A stretch of 32,333 nucleotides of DNA from Peptococcaceae bacterium (GTDB lineage Bacteria; Bacillota; Desulfotomaculia; Desulfotomaculales; Pelotomaculaceae). Under the pieces are notes generated by a model that made no database searches, was not told the DNA's origin, and worked only from the letters and a program-made list of their open reading frames with translations. The stretch lies in the NCBI GenBank assembly GCA_012518875.1, contig JAAYRI010000064.1:1-32333 (forward strand), read 5' to 3'. Every line of letters begins with the position of its first letter. Within the stretch, counting starts at the first letter, position 1. The position numbers were made by a program, and so were the translations under genes. Positions 8,371-16,999 of this stretch are shown in pieces.

Positions 8371-9207
8371 TTAGTTCCATTGATTGCCCATGAATTGGTT
8401 TAATTCTTCAGCTTTTTCATAAGCCAACCTGGCATCTTCATGCCGGCCCAGCCCAGCTAGTGCCGCAGCTTTGTTCATCCAGGCAGAGGGGTTTTCAGGA
8501 TCCAAGTCCATAGCTTTTTCATAAACCTTTAATGCTTCATCGTACTGGCCCATTTCACCCAGTAGGACCCCCTTATTAATCCAAGCAGAAGGATCCTTGG
8601 GGTTTAATTGCAATGCCTTTTCAAAATCCCGCATTGCTTCCTCATTTCTGCCCAGGGATCCCAGGGCAACACCCTTATTAAGCCAAATGGCAGGATCATT
8701 GGGGAAAATTTCTGCCGCTTTTTCGTAGGATTGCACTGCTTCTTCTTGTCGTCCTAGTTCACCAAGTGCAATACCCTTGTTCATTAATGCAAAGGGATCA
8801 CAGGAATCATGTTCCAATGTTTTTTCAAAGGCTTCTATTGCCTCTACAAAACGCCCCATCGAACCAAGGGCAACACCTTTGTTGAACCAGACATAATAGT
8901 CGTCAGGGTTAATTTCTAGGGCCTTGCTGAAAGCCTTTATCGCCTCCTCATGTCTGCCAGTGGAACCCAATGCTACACCCTTGCTAAACCAGATAGTAGG
9001 GTCATTCCCTTTTTTCTGCAAAGCCTTCTCAAATGCCAATACCGCTTCCTCGTAACGATTTAGCTTACTCAAGGCCAGACCCTTTTTTACCCAAACATCA
9101 GGATCCCCCGGTTTTTTTTCTAGATCCTTTTCACATTCCTGCAGCAATTTGTCATACGGGTTTAAGTTCCCACCTGCATCTTTGTCCATTTTGCTAGATT
9201 TGCCCAT
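8371..9207 (-). CDS. Seven-repeat TPR protein
   Basis: This 278-residue soluble protein consists almost wholly of tetratricopeptide repeats. After a charged head (about 1-35) seven 34-residue repeats follow, most with the pattern W-x-N-K-G-V-A-L-G-x-x-G-R-x-E-E-A and ending in A-L-x-x-N-P. The repeats are very alike, suggesting recent internal duplication or strong selection for a regular superhelix. No signal peptide, membrane segment or catalytic domain is present, so a protein-binding scaffold role is likely but the partner is unknown. The start ATG follows GAAGGGG. The gene has its own terminator. A tiny SD-ATG-stop unit lies upstream at 9261-9282. Confidence 0.93.
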   Translation of the reverse strand: MGKSSKMDKDAGGNLNPYDKLLQECEKDLEKKPGDPDVWVKKGLALSKLNRYEEAVLAFEKALQKKGNDPTIWFSKGVALGSTGRHEEAIKAFSKALEINPDDYYVWFNKGVALGSMGRFVEAIEAFEKTLEHDSCDPFALMNKGIALGELGRQEEAVQSYEKAAEIFPNDPAIWLNKGVALGSLGRNEEAMRDFEKALQLNPKDPSAWINKGVLLGEMGQYDEALKVYEKAMDLDPENPSAWMNKAAALAGLGRHEDARLAYEKAEELNQFMGNQWN

Positions 9208-9260
9208 TGTTTTGTCCCCTTCGAAAAGAATTTTTGCCTTTTACAATGTTGATGATTATT

Positions 9261-9282
9261 TTAGTTTATCATTTTACCTCCT
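9261..9282 (-). other. Three-codon mini-ORF with strong Shine-Dalgarno
   Basis: On the minus strand AGGAGGT (9276-9282) is followed 3 bases later by ATG ATA AAC TAA. It sits 54 bases upstream of the TPR start. It may be a ribosome-loading or leader element, or chance. No longer gene can be read from it. Confidence 0.35.
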
Positions 9283-9309
9283 AGCCGTAAACCTCCCCGC
9301 CCCGGCTAC

Positions 9310-9723
9310 CTAATTATTGATTTCCCCTTCTCTATTACCCCATAAGGTGCCCGGGAGGGCTGGTGCTTTTTTTGTATCCTTTTCCAAAGCTTCTCTCAAA
9401 TCATCCCTAACGCTTTCTTTGGCAAGTTCTACATGAGAATGATAGGCGGAACGGCAGATAAGGTGGGTAGAAACCGGCGAGGTCAGGAAAACAAAGAATA
9501 TCCCAAGAAACAATTTTATACTGAAATGACCCTCAAATAGGAAAAAGAGGAATGTGCCCACAAGAACAAATAGCACACCCAGGGTAGAACTTTTGGCCAG
9601 TGCGTGGGCACGGTTGTATACATCCGGCAGCCTTATAAAACCAATGGAGCCCAGGAATCCAAAAATTGTCCCCATTAGAATAACCACCGCAATGCTTAAT
9701 TCAATCGGGTTATTTCCGTTCAA
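9310..9723 (-). CDS. mrpG: Mrp antiporter subunit G
   Basis: This small membrane subunit of the Mrp Na+/H+ antiporter has three hydrophobic segments and the family signature LGSIGFIRLPDVYNRAHALAKSSTLGV. The reading frame is open further upstream (to 9786), but that part lies inside mrpF. The TTG at 9723 has GAGAGGGG 8 bases ahead and gives 137 residues, overlapping mrpF by 14 bases. The soluble tail of about 45 residues after the last membrane segment is rather long for MrpG, which is often near 110-125 residues. It is the last gene of mrpABCDEFG. Confidence 0.88.
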   Translation of the reverse strand: MNGNNPIELSIAVVILMGTIFGFLGSIGFIRLPDVYNRAHALAKSSTLGVLFVLVGTFLFFLFEGHFSIKLFLGIFFVFLTSPVSTHLICRSAYHSHVELAKESVRDDLREALEKDTKKAPALPGTLWGNREGEINN

Positions 9724-9985
9724 TAACAACACCCCTCTCAATAAATCTAGCAAATGCGATTGTGCCAATGAATGAAAGAATGCCAATCAACAATATCACC
9801 TCAAAAAAGGCAGTGCTTTTTAGGTATACGGAAAAGATAGCTACCCCGGCAATCAGGTAAATCCCCAAAGCATCTAACGCCTGGACACGATCGGGTGCCG
9901 AAGGCCCTCTTACCAACCGATAAATTGTAGCCAGGATTGAAAATATCAAAAGAACCAAAGATACAAACAATATCCCTTTGATCAT
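9710..9985 (-). CDS. mrpF: Mrp antiporter subunit F
   Basis: This 91-residue, three-helix membrane subunit belongs to the Mrp cation/proton antiporter. The conserved cytoplasmic loop RLVRGPSAPDRVQALDALG is the family hallmark. It overlaps the mrpE stop by 4 bases and the mrpG start by 14 bases, consistent with translational coupling. Length is normal for MrpF. Confidence 0.93.
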   Translation of the reverse strand: MIKGILFVSLVLLIFSILATIYRLVRGPSAPDRVQALDALGIYLIAGVAIFSVYLKSTAFFEVILLIGILSFIGTIAFARFIERGVVIERK

Positions 9986-10461
9986 TGTCTTGTCACCCTC
10001 TTAATGGCTTTTTCAAATTTGGTTTTTGATCGCAGAACAGCATCGCTAAGTTCTGGTATATCCATAGCATGGATATACAATACCTTGTTATCCGGGGATA
10101 CCTCAACCACAACAGAACCAGGGGTTAATGTAATGAGGAGGGAAAGTATAGTTACCTCTGCATCTCCCCGCAAACTAGTTTCCAAGGCAAAAATTCCCGG
10201 TTTGATGTTGATTTTTGGTTTAATAGTTTTCCCTATAACTAAAATACTGGAGGTAAACAGCTCATAAATAAAAATTAAAACAAGTTGCACAACAGCATGT
10301 ATAGTAAATAAATAATATTTTGTGGATATAAATCTATGAAAAACAAATAGGATCGCCAGACCAAGCAAATAACCACTAAAAAAGCTAATGTAGCTCCAAT
10401 CATCTTGGAAGAACATCCACAAAAACCCAATGAACAGGTTAATTAAAACTTGCAAAGCCAT
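9982..10461 (-). CDS. mrpE: Mrp antiporter subunit E
   Basis: This is a roughly 159-residue membrane subunit that supports assembly and activity of the Mrp complex. It starts with two hydrophobic segments, and the C-terminal part carries LITLTPGSVVVEVSPDNKVLYIHAMD, typical of MrpE. Starts at 10470 (GTG) and 10467 (ATG) are also open. The ATG at 10461, giving MALQVLINLFIGFLWMF, fits the family N-terminus best. It sits between mrpD and mrpF in the standard order. Confidence 0.9.
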   Translation of the reverse strand: MALQVLINLFIGFLWMFFQDDWSYISFFSGYLLGLAILFVFHRFISTKYYLFTIHAVVQLVLIFIYELFTSSILVIGKTIKPKINIKPGIFALETSLRGDAEVTILSLLITLTPGSVVVEVSPDNKVLYIHAMDIPELSDAVLRSKTKFEKAIKRVTRQ

Positions 10462-10486
10462 CAGCATCACCAGCCTATGTTAAAAA

Positions 10487-11974
10487 CTAGTAGCCACCAC
10501 TGCCTAAAACAGCCCCTATGTAGGCTTGTGGGTTAAGCACCCCTTCTACTGCTAAATCTATATAGCTGTGGATTCCCTCTACACCCAGACCAAGGGCTAT
10601 CGTCAAAACAGTTAGAAAGGCCATTGATGGCAATAATCCTTTTGCTGTTCCTTTTTCGTTATCTGTAGCCAGGTTTGTATAACCCCAAAATACACTCATA
10701 AAAATTTTCATAATAGAATATAACACCAGCAGGCTCGTAAATAGGCCAATTCCACCCAGCCAAAAATAATCTGCCTCAAAGGTTCCGGCGGTAATAAAAA
10801 CCTTGCCGGGAAAGCCACTTAACGGGGGCACACCCGCCAGGGAAAAAGCTGCAATAAAAAACATCCATCCTAGTTGGGGATACAGGCGAATCAGGCCACT
10901 CATATCCCTAAGCCTGCCGGTACCGGTCAGGTGAATAATGGTTCCACCCAGGAGAATAATAAGAGCCTTGATGATCATATCATGGAGCAGATAATACATA
11001 GAGCCCCTCACTCCCACCAGGGTAAAAGAGGCAAACCCAGCCAAAATGAATCCAATCCCCACCACCACGTTATAGGTAATAATTCTTTTTATATCCCAAT
11101 AGGCCACAGCACCCATGGCCCCTAAAACCATGGTCACACCGGCCAAAACCCCAATAAACAGGTGTGTAAACGCCGGTTCATGATAAAAGACAAGGGAAAA
11201 CAGGCGGATAATGGCATAAATACCCACCTTGGTCAGCAAAGAAGCAAATATGGCTGCTATTGCAGTGGGGGCAGCACCATAGGAGCCAGGCAACCAGAAG
11301 AAAAGAAACAAACCTGCTTTTATACTGAACACTATTAAAAACAAAAGAGCAACGGCAGCTATCACCCCACCCTGTCCTACATCTGCCACCCTGACGGACA
11401 AATGGGCCAGATTTAAGGTCCCCATAAGGGAATAAAGATAAGCAATTGCCACTAGAAAAAGTGTGGAAGAAAGCATATTAATTAGGATATATTTAAAGGA
11501 TTCCCTGAGCTGAATTCTTGTGCCTCCAATGGAAATCAACACATAGGAAGCCACCAACATGACCTCAAAACAAACAAACAGGTTGAAAATATCCCCGGTT
11601 AAAAAGGATCCGTTTACCCCGGCGATCAAGAAAAGACATAGGGCATAAAAGTAATGTCTTTCCCTGTCGTTTCCAATGGAGGAAAAGGCATAACATAAAC
11701 AACAAAAGGTAACTGTCGCCCCGACCAAAACCAACAAGACTGCAAACATATCCGCCACCAGGGTAATGCCAAAGGGCGCCTGCCACCCTCCCAGGTATAG
11801 GGTTTGTATTCCCCCCGTTTCGATCTGCCCCAGCAACAATACGGATACAATCCCAATCAGGCCCAGGGTCAAAAGACTCAAAAACCGGTGTAGCCGAATA
11901 TTATTTTTAAATACAACCATTATCATCCCGGAAATAATAGGCATGACAATGGGTAACACAACCCAATTATTCAT
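10487..11974 (-). CDS. mrpD: Mrp antiporter subunit D
   Basis: This 495-residue, many-helix membrane protein is related to the NuoM/NuoN proton-pumping subunits of complex I. Conserved charged membrane residues are visible: the glutamate in LFVCFEVMLVASYVLI and lysines in FSIKAGLFLFFWLPG and LLTKVGIYAIIR. The broken-helix segment SLAGVPPLSGFPGKVF is also present. It overlaps the end of mrpC by 8 bases. With MrpA it is expected to form the ion and proton path. Confidence 0.95.
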   Translation of the reverse strand: MNNWVVLPIVMPIISGMIMVVFKNNIRLHRFLSLLTLGLIGIVSVLLLGQIETGGIQTLYLGGWQAPFGITLVADMFAVLLVLVGATVTFCCLCYAFSSIGNDRERHYFYALCLFLIAGVNGSFLTGDIFNLFVCFEVMLVASYVLISIGGTRIQLRESFKYILINMLSSTLFLVAIAYLYSLMGTLNLAHLSVRVADVGQGGVIAAVALLFLIVFSIKAGLFLFFWLPGSYGAAPTAIAAIFASLLTKVGIYAIIRLFSLVFYHEPAFTHLFIGVLAGVTMVLGAMGAVAYWDIKRIITYNVVVGIGFILAGFASFTLVGVRGSMYYLLHDMIIKALIILLGGTIIHLTGTGRLRDMSGLIRLYPQLGWMFFIAAFSLAGVPPLSGFPGKVFITAGTFEADYFWLGGIGLFTSLLVLYSIMKIFMSVFWGYTNLATDNEKGTAKGLLPSMAFLTVLTIALGLGVEGIHSYIDLAVEGVLNPQAYIGAVLGSGGY

Positions 11975-12305
11975 CCGGATAACCCCTTAATTCCCCCACA
12001 TCATCAGTGCCCAACACCTTATAGGCACGGTAGCTCAACACCAAAAAAAGTGCCGTAGTCGCAAAGTTAATCACAATGGCTGTTAGTAAAAGGGCCTGGG
12101 GTAAAGCATCGGTGAAACTTAGCTCCTGTAGGTCCCGTAGCGGGGGTCCTCCCTTTTTTAGCCCTCCCATTGTTAAAAGAAGCAGATTTGCCCCATGTCC
12201 GATAATAGATGTGCCCAAAATAATTCTTAAAAAAATTTTAGACAAAATCAGATAAGTCCCAATAGCAAATAGAATACCAACAACAATTGACATGCATGTT
12301 TCCAT
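11967..12305 (-). CDS. mrpC: Mrp antiporter subunit C
   Basis: This 112-residue subunit is related to NuoK of complex I, with three membrane segments. The motif LRIILGTSIIGHGANLLLLTMGG and the following FTDALPQALLLTAIVINFATTALFL are typical. The ATG directly follows the mrpB stop codon. The next Met (12293) is a less likely start. AGGTGAT upstream can serve as ribosome binding site. Confidence 0.93.
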   Translation of the reverse strand: METCMSIVVGILFAIGTYLILSKIFLRIILGTSIIGHGANLLLLTMGGLKKGGPPLRDLQELSFTDALPQALLLTAIVINFATTALFLVLSYRAYKVLGTDDVGELRGYPDE

Positions 12306-12731
12306 CTAACGATCATCACCTATGCTAGTTATAATGGTCAAGGATGTGCCGATAACAGTCAGTGCCACCCCGATGTCAAATAATACAGCACTAGCTACCT
12401 CTGTTTCCCCAAAAATAGGCAAATTCACATGGCCAAAGGCCTGGGTTAGAAAGGGCTTCCCCATAATCATTCCGGCAACTCCTGTAAAAACTGAGGTTAA
12501 CACCCCGACTCCGGCAATTATCTTAAAATCTATAGGAATGTTTTTTCTAATACTTTCAATATCATAAACAAGAAAAAGCAGGACAATAGCTGCAACAAAG
12601 GCCAGCCCACCAATAAACCCCCCACCGGGACGGTGGTGGCCTGAAATAAAGAGGCTTACGGAAAAGGTAAGTATAATCACTGCCGCTGCCTTTGTAGCAG
12701 TCCGTAAAACAACATCATTTATTTGCTTCAT
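12306..12731 (-). CDS. mrpB: Mrp antiporter subunit B
   Basis: This 141-residue membrane subunit carries the MnhB domain. The motif SLFISGHHRPGGGFIGGLAFVAAIVLLFL is the clear family mark. It starts inside the end of mrpA (17-base overlap) behind GGAGGAGAG, which fits translational coupling. Four hydrophobic segments are visible. Confidence 0.94.
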   Translation of the reverse strand: MKQINDVVLRTATKAAAVIILTFSVSLFISGHHRPGGGFIGGLAFVAAIVLLFLVYDIESIRKNIPIDFKIIAGVGVLTSVFTGVAGMIMGKPFLTQAFGHVNLPIFGETEVASAVLFDIGVALTVIGTSLTIITSIGDDR

Positions 12732-15126
12732 TTTCTCTCCTCCCTGCCAGGTGAATCTTAATTAAGGCATAAACACCCAACCCGGCAATGGATAGAACCA
12801 AAATTTCCAACATGGTATCAAACCCTCGGAAGTCAACAAGAATAGCATTGACAATATTTTTAGCACCGGCAAGCTCATAGGCGTTTTCATAAAAGCCAGA
12901 AATTGTTTTAAACAAACTGTTCCCCCTGACAGACAAGGCTAACATGGTAGTAACCACACCCACTCCTACTGAAACCAGAACATTTACTGCTTTAAATTGG
13001 ATGGTGCTGTTTTCCTTCCTCAGTTTCGGCAGATGATAAAAACACAACAGAAATAATGCCGTTGTGATTGTCTCCACCACCAACTGGGTAAGAGCCAGGT
13101 CGGGCGCTCGAAAGAGGACAAAAAAGAAGGCGATCAACAAACCCAGAGCCCCTACGGCGATAATAGAGGTTAGCCTGGATCTAGCCAGGAGAACTGTAAG
13201 AGTGGAACAAATCATAGCAACCAGCAGCCCTAATTCATAAAAATTGATCGGGGCATCACCCGACAAATTAAGGGATATACTACCAGATAAAAAGGCAGTA
13301 CCACCAATCATGAAGATGACAAAGCCCAGGATATAAATTAGGTAATCCCGTACAAAACCGGTCATGTACCTTTTTGTTATGACATGAGAAACAGCCTCCA
13401 TTTTTTCTAGCAGAAATTCATATATGTTGTTTAGGGTTAACACCTTTGGATAATAACGATAAATGCTATACCATTTTCCCAAGGTTTTATATAGGAATGC
13501 ACCAACAGCTATGACCCCAATCGTCATTAGCAATTCAACATTCAAACCATGCCAGGCGTCAATTTCAATCTGCTGTAAGGGTGTTTTTGTTGGCAAAACC
13601 GCCTGCCAGGCAGGCTGTAGCAAATATTTTGCCAGGGCGTCAGGGTAGAAAAAAATTATAACAACCAGCGCTGCCAGCATAAAGGGAGGTATCAATATGG
13701 CAACAGGGGTTATGCGTGGTTTTTTCCTTAGTTTATAACCCCTCGGTCTACCGCCAAATGTTCTCAAAAGGATAATCATGCAGTAAACAAAGGTAAATAT
13801 ACTGGCCACCCAGGCTACTAACGCCAGTATGTTCCCCCAGGTTCCCATATGAAAAATAGACATCTTTGATGCATTTAGAACCGCTGTAAAGAACATCTCC
13901 TTACTTAAAAACCCGTTGAAAGGGGGCAGCCCGGCCATGGCAAAACTTCCAATTAGGGCCGGGAGGAAAGACAAAGGCATCAGTTGAAGTAAACCGCCTA
14001 GCTTTTTAATATCCCTCGTGCCTGTTTCCAGGTCGATAATCCCTATGACCATAAACAAGCAGCCCTTAAAGGTAGCATGATTCACCAGGTGGAAAATGGC
14101 GGCAAAGACGGCTACAGCATACAGAACCCCTTCCCCCACCACATCAAAATATAGGGCCGCGGATCCTAACCCCAATAGGCTCATAATTAAACCCAATTGA
14201 CCAACAGTTGAATAAGCTAATAGAGCCTTTAAATCTGTTTGCCTTACCGCATTAACTGAGCCGTATAGTAGGGTAAACAGACCCGTACCGGAAACCAGCC
14301 AAAACCATTCAGGAACCCCGCCAAAAATGGTAGTACAACGGGCAACTAAATAGATACCTGCCTTAACCATAGTGGCAGAATGTAAATAGGCACTCACTGG
14401 GGTGGGAGCCTCCATGGCATCCGGCAACCAGGTACTAAAGGGAAATTGGGCCGACTTTGTGAAGGCTCCCAGGAGAACCAAAAGCATTGATGGAATAAAT
14501 AATGGATGAGATTGGATCACCCCAGCCTGGCCTATCATTTCTCTAATGCTGTGGGTCCCCGTAATTAGCGAAAGCAGGATAAAACCAGACAACATGGCCA
14601 AACCACCAAAAATAGTAATCAACAATGACTTCTGGGCCCCGGATCTCGATTTTTCCCGCTCAAACCAATAAGCAATCAGTAAAAAGGAGGTTATACTGGT
14701 AATTTCCCAAAATACATATAAAACATAGATATTATCAGCAAAAACAAGCCCGAGCATAGAACCCATAAACAAAAGCAAATATATATAGAAGTTATGCAAG
14801 GCTTCCTTCTGCTTGGATAGATAATAAATCGAATAAAAGGTAACAAGAAGTCCTATCCCCGCAATAATCAGACTGAATACAAGGGATAAACCATCTATAT
14901 ACGCAGTAAAATTAATGTCATAAGAGGGAATCCAGGGTAGAGTAAAACTGATTATCTTACCTCTGGCAACAGGAGGGATATAGGTTAAAAGGTGGAGGAA
15001 AACTAGCAAAGGAACAATGAGAACGAACCAGCCTGTATGAATTTTAGCATTAAACTTCTTGTATAAAAGTGGAACTATAAGGGCATATGCAAAGGGAATA
15101 GCATTAATCAAATAAAAACAATGCAT
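12715..15126 (-). CDS. mrpA: Mrp antiporter subunit A
   Basis: This 803-residue subunit is the largest of the Mrp Na+/H+ antiporter and is related to NuoL. It is full length and includes the C-terminal MbhD/MbhE-like helices (from about residue 640, with RAPDLALTQLVVETITTALF). Residues essential in characterised Bacillus MrpA have counterparts: Glu141 in VFWEITSITSF, Lys224 in LGAFTKSAQFPF, and His249 with Lys255 in YLHSATMVKAGIYL. AAAGGAGGAGG precedes the ATG. It is first in mrpABCDEFG and divergent from the KdpD-like gene at 15334. Confidence 0.96.
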   Translation of the reverse strand: MHCFYLINAIPFAYALIVPLLYKKFNAKIHTGWFVLIVPLLVFLHLLTYIPPVARGKIISFTLPWIPSYDINFTAYIDGLSLVFSLIIAGIGLLVTFYSIYYLSKQKEALHNFYIYLLLFMGSMLGLVFADNIYVLYVFWEITSITSFLLIAYWFEREKSRSGAQKSLLITIFGGLAMLSGFILLSLITGTHSIREMIGQAGVIQSHPLFIPSMLLVLLGAFTKSAQFPFSTWLPDAMEAPTPVSAYLHSATMVKAGIYLVARCTTIFGGVPEWFWLVSGTGLFTLLYGSVNAVRQTDLKALLAYSTVGQLGLIMSLLGLGSAALYFDVVGEGVLYAVAVFAAIFHLVNHATFKGCLFMVIGIIDLETGTRDIKKLGGLLQLMPLSFLPALIGSFAMAGLPPFNGFLSKEMFFTAVLNASKMSIFHMGTWGNILALVAWVASIFTFVYCMIILLRTFGGRPRGYKLRKKPRITPVAILIPPFMLAALVVIIFFYPDALAKYLLQPAWQAVLPTKTPLQQIEIDAWHGLNVELLMTIGVIAVGAFLYKTLGKWYSIYRYYPKVLTLNNIYEFLLEKMEAVSHVITKRYMTGFVRDYLIYILGFVIFMIGGTAFLSGSISLNLSGDAPINFYELGLLVAMICSTLTVLLARSRLTSIIAVGALGLLIAFFFVLFRAPDLALTQLVVETITTALFLLCFYHLPKLRKENSTIQFKAVNVLVSVGVGVVTTMLALSVRGNSLFKTISGFYENAYELAGAKNIVNAILVDFRGFDTMLEILVLSIAGLGVYALIKIHLAGRRENEANK

Positions 15127-15223
15127 CTATCCTCCTCCTTTCAAGGAATTGCTACTAAATGGTCTGCTTATTTTTCTCCTGTTTAACAATAACCTTCAGC
15201 CACCTACAAATATTTCACAAGGA

Positions 15224-15244
15224 TTTTCAGGGATTGACTGAAAA
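15224..15244. promoter_or_regulatory. Inverted repeat in the mrp / KdpD-like divergent region
   Basis: A perfect 7-bp inverted repeat, TTTTCAG-N7-CTGAAAA, overlaps the -35 of the rightward promoter. It also lies just downstream of the proposed leftward mrp start site. It could be a shared operator; the regulator is unknown. Confidence 0.5.
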
Positions 15245-15262
15245 TCACACATAAGTTAATAT
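15234..15262 (+). promoter_or_regulatory. Sigma-A promoter of the KdpD-like gene
   Basis: TTGACT (15234-15239) and TAATAT (15257-15262) are 17 bases apart. A second possible -10, TATAAT at 15309-15314 with TTGTGT 18 bases ahead, would leave almost no leader and is less likely. Confidence 0.6.
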
Positions 15263-15265
15263 TCA

Positions 15266-15293
15266 TACATAGCCCACATGCAATTTGTGTCAA
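15266..15293 (-). promoter_or_regulatory. Possible promoter of the mrp operon
   Basis: On the minus strand a consensus TTGACA (15288-15293) is followed after 16 bases by TATGTA (15266-15271). It would give a leader of about 130 bases before mrpA. No riboswitch was recognised in that leader. Confidence 0.45.
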
Positions 15294-15333
15294 ACCATCC
15301 ATCTACAATATAATTCAGAGGTGAAGGGGAAGA

Positions 15334-16026
15334 ATGTCTAGAAGGAAAAAACGCATGGACGAGGGTATCCTCGTTTGTGTCTATTATGGGCCAAACGGTG
15401 AGCGTTTGATACAACGTGGCTGTAAGATCGCACAAACATTTGGCTGCCCTCTCTATATTTTAACTGTGGATAGAAAACCGTTTGCAGAACTGGATGCTGA
15501 AAAATCACATTATATCACCAAATGGAAACAGATGGCTATTAAAAACGGAGCAGATGCCTTTATTCTAAGGGATAATGAAGAACGTCCCGTCTATAAGGTC
15601 ATTGCTGAAGTCGCCCGGGAAAAAGGCATCACCCAAATAATTATGGGGCAAACACCCCATAGCCGCTGGGAACAAATCACAAGAGAATCTATTGTTAATT
15701 CTCTAATACGTGAAATACCATTTGTTGACTTGCATATCATTTCCGTAGCCCGTTATCTCAAGGATCCCGATAGTAATTATGATAAGGGTATACGGGCCTA
15801 CCTGGCCAAGGAGGGTCCATACTATCGGTTGTTTTTTAAACACACCAGGGATGCTGTATATGAGGGAATCTTCTTCAAAGAAGTTGGCACAGATTTTAAC
15901 AACGGGATATTTAAATTTAATAAAGAAAAAGAAACCTTACAGGTAGAAGTAACCGATGATATTGTTAAGGATTTTACCAATGTGGCAATAAAAACAGGTG
16001 ATGCTTCTGATAACAGCGGCCCCTGA
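15334..16026 (+). CDS. Orphan universal-stress-protein domain of the KdpD type
   Basis: The first roughly 145 of 230 residues resemble the UspA-like domain found inside the KdpD potassium sensor kinase: GILVCVYYGPNGERLIQRGCKIA, then GADAFILRD, ITQIIMGQTPHSRWEQITRESIVNSLIRE and VDLHIISV. Here it stands alone, with no histidine kinase, KdpD N-terminal ATPase or membrane segments. The C-terminal extension (about 146-230, with YYRLFFKHTRDAVYEGIFFKE) is not recognised. The promoter is vegetative and overlaps a palindrome. The gene is divergent from the mrp operon, which suggests, but does not prove, a link to cation homeostasis. A nucleotide or regulatory ligand is plausible. A normal ribosome binding site (GAGGTGAAGGGG) precedes the ATG. 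Confidence 0.75.
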   Translation: MSRRKKRMDEGILVCVYYGPNGERLIQRGCKIAQTFGCPLYILTVDRKPFAELDAEKSHYITKWKQMAIKNGADAFILRDNEERPVYKVIAEVAREKGITQIIMGQTPHSRWEQITRESIVNSLIREIPFVDLHIISVARYLKDPDSNYDKGIRAYLAKEGPYYRLFFKHTRDAVYEGIFFKEVGTDFNNGIFKFNKEKETLQVEVTDDIVKDFTNVAIKTGDASDNSGP

Positions 16027-16044
16027 GTCCAAGCATTAAAAGAC

Positions 16045-16073
16045 TGTCCCTTTCCTCCAATTGGAAAGGGACA
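16045..16073. terminator. Terminator between convergent genes
   Basis: TGTCCCTTTCC and GGAAAGGGACA form an 11-bp stem with a 7-base loop. It is followed by AATTTAATC on the plus strand and by GTCTTTTAA on the minus strand. It probably ends both the KdpD-like gene and the EFR1 gene. Confidence 0.75.
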
Positions 16074-16136
16074 AATTTAATCTTCCTTTCAATCTGTTAA
16101 CCTGCTATTGAAGGTATCAGTTTCTGCATATTTTTT

Positions 16137-16919
16137 TTAAATATAGAGCTCCGGCTCATTTTTCAAAGCGCTAAAGTTATCAATTAACAGCTGTGCGATT
16201 TTGCCCAATATCTCGGGGTTCATAGATTTGGCCCCTTCGGGACATTTTTTTATACAGCTAAAACAGCTTATACAACTCGCGGCATCAACATTGCTATAGT
16301 TATTAAAGTCAATTGCCCCCACCGGACAAATCCTGGCGCATTCTCCACAACTTACACATTTTTCACTTGTTTCTGGTAACAATCCCATTGGTTTTCTTTC
16401 TTTATATGGACGGTTCCCTTTAACATGGAGCTCAGGCATATCGGACAGATTTTTAATTTTTAATAATTTTTCTTTTATCCTCGCTCCAAACCTGCGGGCG
16501 ATCGCCAAATCCTTTTGATCCGGCTTCCCGGTTCCGAGCTTATCGGTAAATGGATGTTCCCCTATAAAAGCCCCTCCGGCAATACCAATAAAGCCATTTC
16601 CCTCAAATATATCCTTTAGCTCTAATAAGGCATCATCATAGTTACGGTTTCCATATACCACTATAAAAACTGCAGCTGTTTTATTTCCCCTTACCCTGCT
16701 AAAATAGTCTACTAGAGGAGCCGGGACCCTCCCCCCATGCACAGGTACCCCGATAATAACGAGATCATTTTCATCAAAAACCAGGTCTTGCTTTCTCTTA
16801 TCCGGCAATGTAATATTATTTTCCGTCATATTAACATTAATGCCCTGGGCAACTGCCTGAACAACCTGGCCCGTTGTGCCGGTAGCGCTGAAATAAAGCA
16901 AATTTAGGTGTTTGTTCAT
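16137..16919 (-). CDS. EFR1-type flavodoxin/ferredoxin fusion protein
   Basis: The 260-residue protein has an N-terminal flavodoxin-like domain, with FMN phosphate loop SATGTTG (11-17), and a C-terminal ferredoxin domain. The ferredoxin cysteines are 188, 191, 194, 198 and 216, 219, 222, 226, enough for two [4Fe-4S] clusters. This layout matches the EFR1 family common in anaerobic Firmicutes, whose redox partners are mostly unknown. It likely transfers electrons in the cytoplasm. AAGGCGG lies ahead of the ATG. The gene follows nagB on the same strand after 80 bases and could be co-transcribed. Confidence 0.85.
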   Translation of the reverse strand: MNKHLNLLYFSATGTTGQVVQAVAQGINVNMTENNITLPDKRKQDLVFDENDLVIIGVPVHGGRVPAPLVDYFSRVRGNKTAAVFIVVYGNRNYDDALLELKDIFEGNGFIGIAGGAFIGEHPFTDKLGTGKPDQKDLAIARRFGARIKEKLLKIKNLSDMPELHVKGNRPYKERKPMGLLPETSEKCVSCGECARICPVGAIDFNNYSNVDAASCISCFSCIKKCPEGAKSMNPEILGKIAQLLIDNFSALKNEPELYI

Positions 16920-16999
16920 ATTTTCTGCCGCCTTCTAGAAGTGATTTATTCTAATCTTAACAATAAACACATGAAACTTTCAATACATAATAGCCTTTT

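Noticed and set aside
15334-16026. c-di-AMP binding motif as in Staphylococcus KdpD
   Set aside because: The SxS and FTAxY positions of that motif read YYG and PLYIL here, so the specific motif is not conserved; ligand binding remains open.
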